A DNA stretch of 64,000 nucleotides from Zhengitettix transpicula. Its lineage: Eukaryota > Arthropoda > Insecta > Orthoptera > Tetrigidae. Below, in pieces: positions 60,775 to 64,000 of this stretch; position 1 is the stretch's first letter; each line of letters starts with the position of its first letter. Where the stretch lies: NCBI GenBank assembly GCA_037074705.1, contig CM073590.1, positions 242,413,601 through 242,477,600 on the forward strand. Direction: 5' to 3'. Position numbers and translations under genes: made by a program. The notes beneath the pieces were generated by a model that had not been told where the DNA came from, searched no databases, and saw nothing but the letters and a program-made list of their open reading frames with translations.

Positions 60775-62305
60775 TATATGTGTGTATGTATGTATGTATG
60801 TATGTATGTATGTATGTATGTATGTATGTATGTATGTATGTATGTTTATTTGTTCCGCATACAATTCTACATCCGTGGTGCAAATTTAACCAAAGTTCGT
60901 ACACGTGTTCTTTGCGACCAGGAAACAAACACTGTCGGGGTGCGACACGTCTACAACCCCCAGGAGCGGGAGTGGACACGGGCTGAAATTTTCAAACATA
61001 TTAAGCAGTCGATATGTTTCGCCGAATTAATATTTTTCTGGTTCACTTAGATTTATAAAATTTCTCTAAATTTTTCTATATTTAATATTAACTTCTTTCA
61101 GGATTGGAAGTGGTGCACCTTTAAGGGTTGGGGTGGAGTGGCATTACAAATAACGCAAACAAATTCGTGTTTGGAGTCGAATCAGGTGTTATGGATGTGA
61201 CCAATTTAAATTATGACATTCAACTTAGCGTTTAACCCCCATTTTCTGGAGTGAACGGGGCTGGTAATTATATAAACATGTTTATGACCCGATGTTTGCG
61301 CCTATTATTATTTGCAGTCAATTCAATTTGGAATATTTGCCTTTTAATTGTTTTGTGCATAATTTAAACCCCTTTCGGGCTTAGGAGACGATCACGCTTT
61401 GGGGCGATGTTTGGTGGTTGCGTTACAGCAAAATAATGCCCATACGACCGAGATTGGAATCAAATCCAGGAATATGGAAGTCGCTTAGTTTATTGATGAC
61501 AATCTGGTCAACGCGCGTCGGTGGGACTTGGCTGGGCGCTGGTGGGAGGTGTTGGGCGAAGGTTTGCAAATATATTTCAAACGGCCGATTTTTGTGTCGA
61601 ATAAATATATTTCGGGATCAATAAGCCTTATAATATCGCTTTAAATGTTCTCCGTGAATAATTTCAACCCCTTTCGGGTTTGGGAGAGAAGCATCCTTAA
61701 GGGTGTGGCATTACTTGAAATTATGAAAACAATAGATAAATCGAGTTGAATCCAAGGTTTTGTATGCCACTTAGTTTAATTATTACATTCAACTTGCCGT
61801 TTAACTCCCCCAAGCGTGGGTGGTACTTTTAAAACATGTTAATCGGCCGACTTTAGCGTCGCAATAATATATTTTGGGGTTAATTAAATTCATAATATTT
61901 CTCTAGATGCTTTCTGTGTATAATTAGAATCCCTGTCGGCAAGGAGGGGAGCAAGCTTAGGGGTGAGGTTTTGTGGGGCATTACATGAAAATAACGCTAA
62001 TACGATTGGAATCAAATCCGGGGGTATGTACATCTCTGAACATACTTATAACTTTTTGTTTACCCCCAAAGTATTGTGGGAACGTGGGTGGAAATTTTGT
62101 AAAATGTTCGAACGGATGATATCATTTAAGATAAAACCTTTTTCGGTATCGATGAGTTCATGGCAGTTCTGCGTAGGAAGTGAGCACGTGTAGGGATAGG
62201 GAACGAAGAGCAGTGCATAAATATAACGCAAAGGCAACAGACATTGAAGTCAAATTGGGGGTTATGGATATACGGAATTCCGGGCAACGCCGGACACCCA
62301 GATAG
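60775..62305 (+). mobile_element. Helitron-like element with internal tandem repeats
   Basis: Starts in a TGTA microsatellite (60783-60846) and ends GCAACGCCGGACACCCAGATAG, a variant of the 3' end of 58413-59168. Inside, a unit of roughly 260-300 bases recurs; its CCCCTTTCGGG landmark appears near 61370 and 61670 and, worn, near 61930. Relatives of its 5' part and repeats are found reversed in intron 4 of several receptor genes and at 10155-10600. No transposase seen. Confidence 0.6.
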
Positions 62306-62839
62306 TTAATAATAAAATTTTGTTAATTGCCAAAATAAATCACAATATAAATCCAATTAATGCACGTCTGACACCGACGTTTGAAAATTTGATCCTTGAT
62401 AAAAATTTATTTAGAAATCACACGACGTTTCGTTCTCACATAGAAGACGTCTTCAAGTATAAATTAGCTTGAAGACTGATACCAGATAATTTTGAAATGA
62501 ACAATTGTAAATATTAATATAATATTTTCTGGAAACGAAGTATTTTTACTGTCGAAATTAAATTATTTGTTGTTTACATAGTTTTTGTATTAATTATTAT
62601 ATTAATATAATAAACCTTTTCTTTACTCAGATATTAATATGAAAAAAGTACATAAATTAAAAATCAAACATCTCATCGTCGTTTATAAGACATATAGCTA
62701 TTGTAAAAGGATGATTAACTCAACAGGGGTAAGTGGTTCAGATTGAGAGCGCTGTTCTCTTGCAGGCAGAAACTTTCCGGCCATTCCTATTGGAATAGTC
62801 GGCCAGCTGCCTCCTAAAATAGCCGCGTCACGGATAATG
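62306..62839. repeat. Repeat shared with 49231-49653
   Basis: Same block order as upstream of unit F (CACACGACGTTTCGTT near 62419, GGAATAGTCGGCCAGCTGCC near 62791). No gene supported. Confidence 0.45.
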
Positions 62840-63361
62840 TAATGCTGCGTTCCCACAGAAAAAACACGCATGGGCGTTGGACAAGTACCCAGTGCCCGAA
62901 CTACCTGATGCAGGTTTTCTAGGGGTTTGTCCTGCATCACTTTCAGACAAATGGATCCTTAAACTATTACAGTCTCCGGGGGGCTTCAGATTAGCCTTGC
63001 CTGCTTTTCTCTACCCTTCCGCATGACCTTCCTATGTTATTAAAGAGGAGCTGTCAAAATGTGGATGACCTCAGGTGGCCTCTCACCAAGAACGATAATG
63101 ATTAATTACTTTATTCTCTTACACGTATAGTAACGACATAATAAGTAAAGGCTATACGAACATTTTCCACTTCATTGTTCATGAATATAAAATAATCTAC
63201 GACTACGGTAAAGCCTAACAGGAACTTCTTGCAGTGACCGGAATTCCTGATATTGTGGTGAAATATTGTAACTTCCTACCAAATGCGGTTATTGATCGTG
63301 TTATAAGTGACCACTGCTCTGGAAGGACGGTAGAGAGTTTTTCTGGTAGTCAGCATTCAAG
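62840..63361 (+). promoter_or_regulatory. Upstream region of unit G
   Basis: Conserved blocks present, but the E-box-like core is changed to CTCAGGTGG (near 63071) and one AT-rich block differs. The CCGGAATTCC palindrome (near 63238) and the GCTCTGGAAGGACGG block are intact. Confidence 0.5.
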
Positions 63362-63436
63362 ATGAAGCCCGTCCTGGTACTGCTTGCACTGGCGGTGACG
63401 AGCGCTGCTGCGGCAGCTCAAGGAAAACCAAGAACG
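63362..63436 (+). CDS. Unit G exon 1: signal peptide (gene continues beyond window)
   Basis: 25 codons, same secretion signal, donor ACG/GTAAGT. The remaining exons lie to the right of the window. 63437-64000 is intron 1 sequence homologous to the other units (AGCATAGAGCCAAAGCTCAT near 63641). Confidence 0.8.
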
Positions 63437-64000
63437 GTAAGTCCACGCGGCCATCGCGTTCCACAAGTAACGATTCCGGTTGTGTCCCATTTGCGGTCAT
63501 TCTTTACCCTGTGGACTTCCATCAAATATCCATTCATTTTATTTAAAAATATTTTTAGGATACGCAGCGCTAAAAGCAAAATGGAGTCAAATAATCTATA
63601 ATTTACTGACCGGAGGGTCTGAAGTGATCAGTAGAACGCCCCAGCATAGAGCCAAAGCTCATGGGTCGCAGAGACAAACCAATACGACGATGTGGTTGTC
63701 AGTGAGGAATTAATCAAAATGTCCTGACCGTAGCAGTTTTTCTTGTTAACGATGGCGACTCAAATGTAATTTTAATTGACACTCATGTCAAAAGCATAGG
63801 TGTTAAGAAAAAAAAATCTTCTTTGTTTGGAAGACAGAACTTTTCAAAGATGCAGCAAACAAATATTTACTACACTTCCTGACATTACTTTTCAAAGTAT
63901 TCGGGCATTCCATTGCCTGGGAGTAGGAAGTTGAGCAAGAAAAAGAGGAAAAAAAGGCCAATTAAAGTAAAGCAAAGAAAACAAGGTAAACTGAAAGAAT

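Noticed and set aside
60680..61050. Open frames of Cys-Met-Tyr-Val or Thr-Tyr-Ile-His repeats over the TGTA microsatellite
   Set aside because: Microsatellite artefact inside the Helitron-like element.
1..64000. CRISPR array, bacterial operon or plasmid features
   Set aside because: Repeats are microsatellites or transposons; genes have introns and poly(A) signals; no ribosome binding sites or spacer-repeat arrays are seen.
1..64000. tRNA or rRNA genes
   Set aside because: No segment with the conserved tRNA arm motifs or rRNA cores was recognised; the TGGCGCCCGAACAG match is a retrotransposon primer site, not a tRNA gene.

Overview
Eukaryotic nuclear DNA, most likely from an arthropod and probably an insect. 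Support: split genes with GT-AG introns, AATAAA signals, AT-rich spacers full of TA microsatellites, Helitron-type transposons, a non-LTR reverse transcriptase, LTR retrotransposon pieces with a tRNA-Lys-type primer site, and receptors that look like the arthropod Methuselah-like (class B) GPCR group. The species cannot be named from the sequence alone.

The window is one head-to-tail array of paralogous seven-transmembrane receptor genes, all on the + strand, with about 10-12 kb per unit. I label the units A to G. A: 3' part of the last exon (3-1229). B: complete (3540-9184). B': collapsed pseudogene (11197-12171). C: complete (16087-21906). D: near full length but damaged (25605-33693). E: complete (38411-44555). 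F: complete (50416-56508). G: first exon only (63362-63436), cut by the window end. Each full unit has a 25-26 codon signal-peptide exon (1), a questionable exon 2, a variable exon 3 (38-60 codons), a conserved 52-codon exon 4 and a giant exon 5 (about 630 codons) that carries a roughly 365-residue cysteine-rich ectodomain, all seven membrane spans and a short tail. Exons 1, 3, 4 and 5 join in phase 0. Predicted proteins without exon 2 are 746 (B), 753 (C), 760 (E) and 771 (F) residues.

The membrane-domain half is nearly identical between units even at synonymous positions, while exon 3 and parts of the ectodomain differ. This suggests a receptor family kept homogeneous in the membrane core by gene conversion while the extracellular face diversifies. 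Ligand and role are unknown; I recognise no named ectodomain and see no GPS cleavage motif.

Spacers hold diverged copies of one ancestral spacer plus mobile elements: a minus-strand LTR (2121-3049 and 13301-14265), an insertion shared by two spacers that is a solo LTR in one (9734-9985) and LTR plus primer site plus gag remnant in the other (23715-25438), short LTR-like elements in TA repeats (12830-13159, 15120-15300), a LINE fragment (35833-37338), a precise non-autonomous Helitron (58413-59168) and a longer Helitron-like element with internal tandem repeats (about 60775-62305) whose relatives also sit in intron 4 of the receptor genes.
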